Position numbers and translations under genes: made by a program
Notes under the pieces: generated by a model
What the model was told of the DNA's origin: nothing
What the model saw: the letters and a program-made list of their open reading frames with translations, nothing else
The model's database searches: none
Assembly: GCA_021826655.1 (NCBI GenBank)
Contig: JAKAZC010000154.1
Coordinates: forward strand, 1-6,837
DNA: 6,837 nt
DNA from: Actinomycetes bacterium
Lineage (GTDB): Bacteria > Actinomycetota > Acidimicrobiia > Acidimicrobiales > RAAP-2
Direction of reading: 5' to 3'
In this document: positions 6,311 to 6,837 of the stretch, one piece after another
Layout: every line of letters begins with the position of its first letter
Position numbering within the stretch: the first letter of the stretch is position 1

Positions 6311-6326
6311 GAGGACTGTCTGGACA
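6297..6326. promoter_or_regulatory. Nested inverted repeats, candidate repressor operator
   Basis: Two perfect inverted repeats share one arm: TGGACA-GA-TGTCCA (6297-6310) and TGTCCAG-8 bases-CTGGACA (6305-6326). The shared arm is also the putative -35 box of the operon. The half-site TGGACA therefore occurs three times in 30 bases, a typical picture for a TetR-, GntR- or MarR-type dimer operator. It differs from the KstR and KstR2 motifs I remember. No regulator gene is adjacent on the visible side. Confidence 0.45.
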
Positions 6327-6837
6327 CGAGCCCACGACGGACCGGCGATCCTGGGAGCGGGCCCGAGTCCGGTCGTCCGTGCCGCGCCGTGCCGCGCCCC
6401 GCGCACCCTCGGGGTCCGGGCGCAGGCCCGCCTCTGGAGCGCCCCGATCTCACCCGCGATCCGCTCGCCGTCCTGGACCGGGCAATCGGGCCGTAGGGGG
6501 ACGGCGGCGATACCACGGTCGGACCATCAGGCCCCAGGGGGACCTTCGAGTTCGATCACGACGTCACCGAGGACGCCGCAGCACTCCCCGAGTTCCCGAC
6601 GGGCGCCGGGCTGCCTCGGCGAGCCCGGTGTCGATCACCTCGACCGGTGTCCTTCCGGCACGCTCTGGCGGTTCGGGCCCGACGCTGGACGGGTGGGCGA
6701 TCCCCCCGCATCCCCGCATCCCCCCGCATCCCCCCGCATCCCCCCGTACCACGATGAGGACCACGGGATGCGGTGGGTCCACCTCCGGGCACCGACCATG
6801 CTCGGGGGTACCGCCGACGTCGGAACGGAAGGTTCCC
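6327..6837. other. Right-edge stretch without a supported gene (511 bases)
   Basis: I see no recognisable protein family here on either strand. Minus-strand frames crossing the G-rich repeat yield glycine/methionine-rich translations that look artefactual. A plus-strand frame from 6497 (TFEFDHDVTEDAAALPEF in its middle) and a minus-strand frame ending in VVIELEGPPGA with TGA 6529-6527 have partly coding-like codon use, but neither extends far: TAG 6494-6496 lies directly before the plus frame and TGA 6635-6637 closes the minus one. This may be a decayed gene or simply GC-rich spacer. No tRNA-like fold was found. Confidence 0.45.
6699..6746. repeat. G-rich 10-base tandem repeat with G-quadruplex potential
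   Basis: On the plus strand the unit CATCCCCCCG repeats, with one copy shortened to CATCCCCG. This gives five C-runs of six, four, six, six and six bases separated by 4-base GCAT spacers. The minus strand therefore has five G-runs of at least four, with 4-base loops, satisfying the usual G4 pattern. The unit length of 10 is not a multiple of 3, so copy changes would shift any reading frame across it. Confidence 0.85.

Noticed and set aside
6699..6746. Tandem repeat considered as a CRISPR-like array.
   Set aside because: The units are 10 bases and contiguous, without spacers, and no cas gene is nearby.

Overview
The window looks like a piece of a high-GC actinobacterial chromosome or metagenomic contig. 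The base composition is strongly GC-rich, coding frames favour G/C at third positions, GTG starts occur, and several families present are typical of Actinomycetota: a CGNR zinc-finger regulator, a KshA-like Rieske oxygenase, a DapB-like oxidoreductase with a diaminopentanoate-dehydrogenase-type C-terminus, and the TIGR02677/TIGR02678 pair. The genus cannot be told from the sequence. TGA is a normal stop here (five of the six complete or broken genes end in TGA, one in TAG), so no alternative genetic code is suggested.

Left part (1-1865, all minus strand): the 5' end of a TIGR02678/DUF2398 gene runs off the left edge. It is preceded, with an ATGA overlap, by a TIGR02677/DUF2397 gene. These two families are the first two members of a four-gene SMC-type cassette related to Wadjet (JetABCD) anti-plasmid defence. 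The TIGR02677 gene is broken in two ways: its N-terminal quarter or so is missing, and an in-frame TGA interrupts it exactly where the family carries a Trp. Immediately upstream is a 119-residue conserved actinobacterial protein of unknown function. Its stop codon sits just ahead of the truncated end of the TIGR02677 frame.

Middle (1866-4176): about 630 bases without a convincing gene are followed by a divergent pair, a ten-helix EamA/DMT-family exporter (minus) and a CGNR-type zinc-finger transcription factor (plus), sharing a 79-base intergenic region. The arrangement suggests that the regulator controls the transporter. The CGNR gene then converges on the next operon across a 97-100 base gap containing a short hairpin.

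Right part (4177-6837, minus strand): a tight two-gene operon encodes a DapB-like NAD(P)-dependent oxidoreductase and, 4 bases downstream, a short KshA/DAF-36-like Rieske monooxygenase component. Both fit oxidation of a steroid, terpenoid or other hydrophobic substrate. A promoter-like TGGACA-17-TACTGT with an overlapping inverted-repeat operator lies just upstream. Beyond it, to the right edge, no gene can be supported, but there is a 10-base G-rich tandem repeat with strong G-quadruplex potential.

The most notable item is the decaying Wadjet-like cassette at the left edge. Whether its SMC ATPase and nuclease partners survive cannot be seen in this window.
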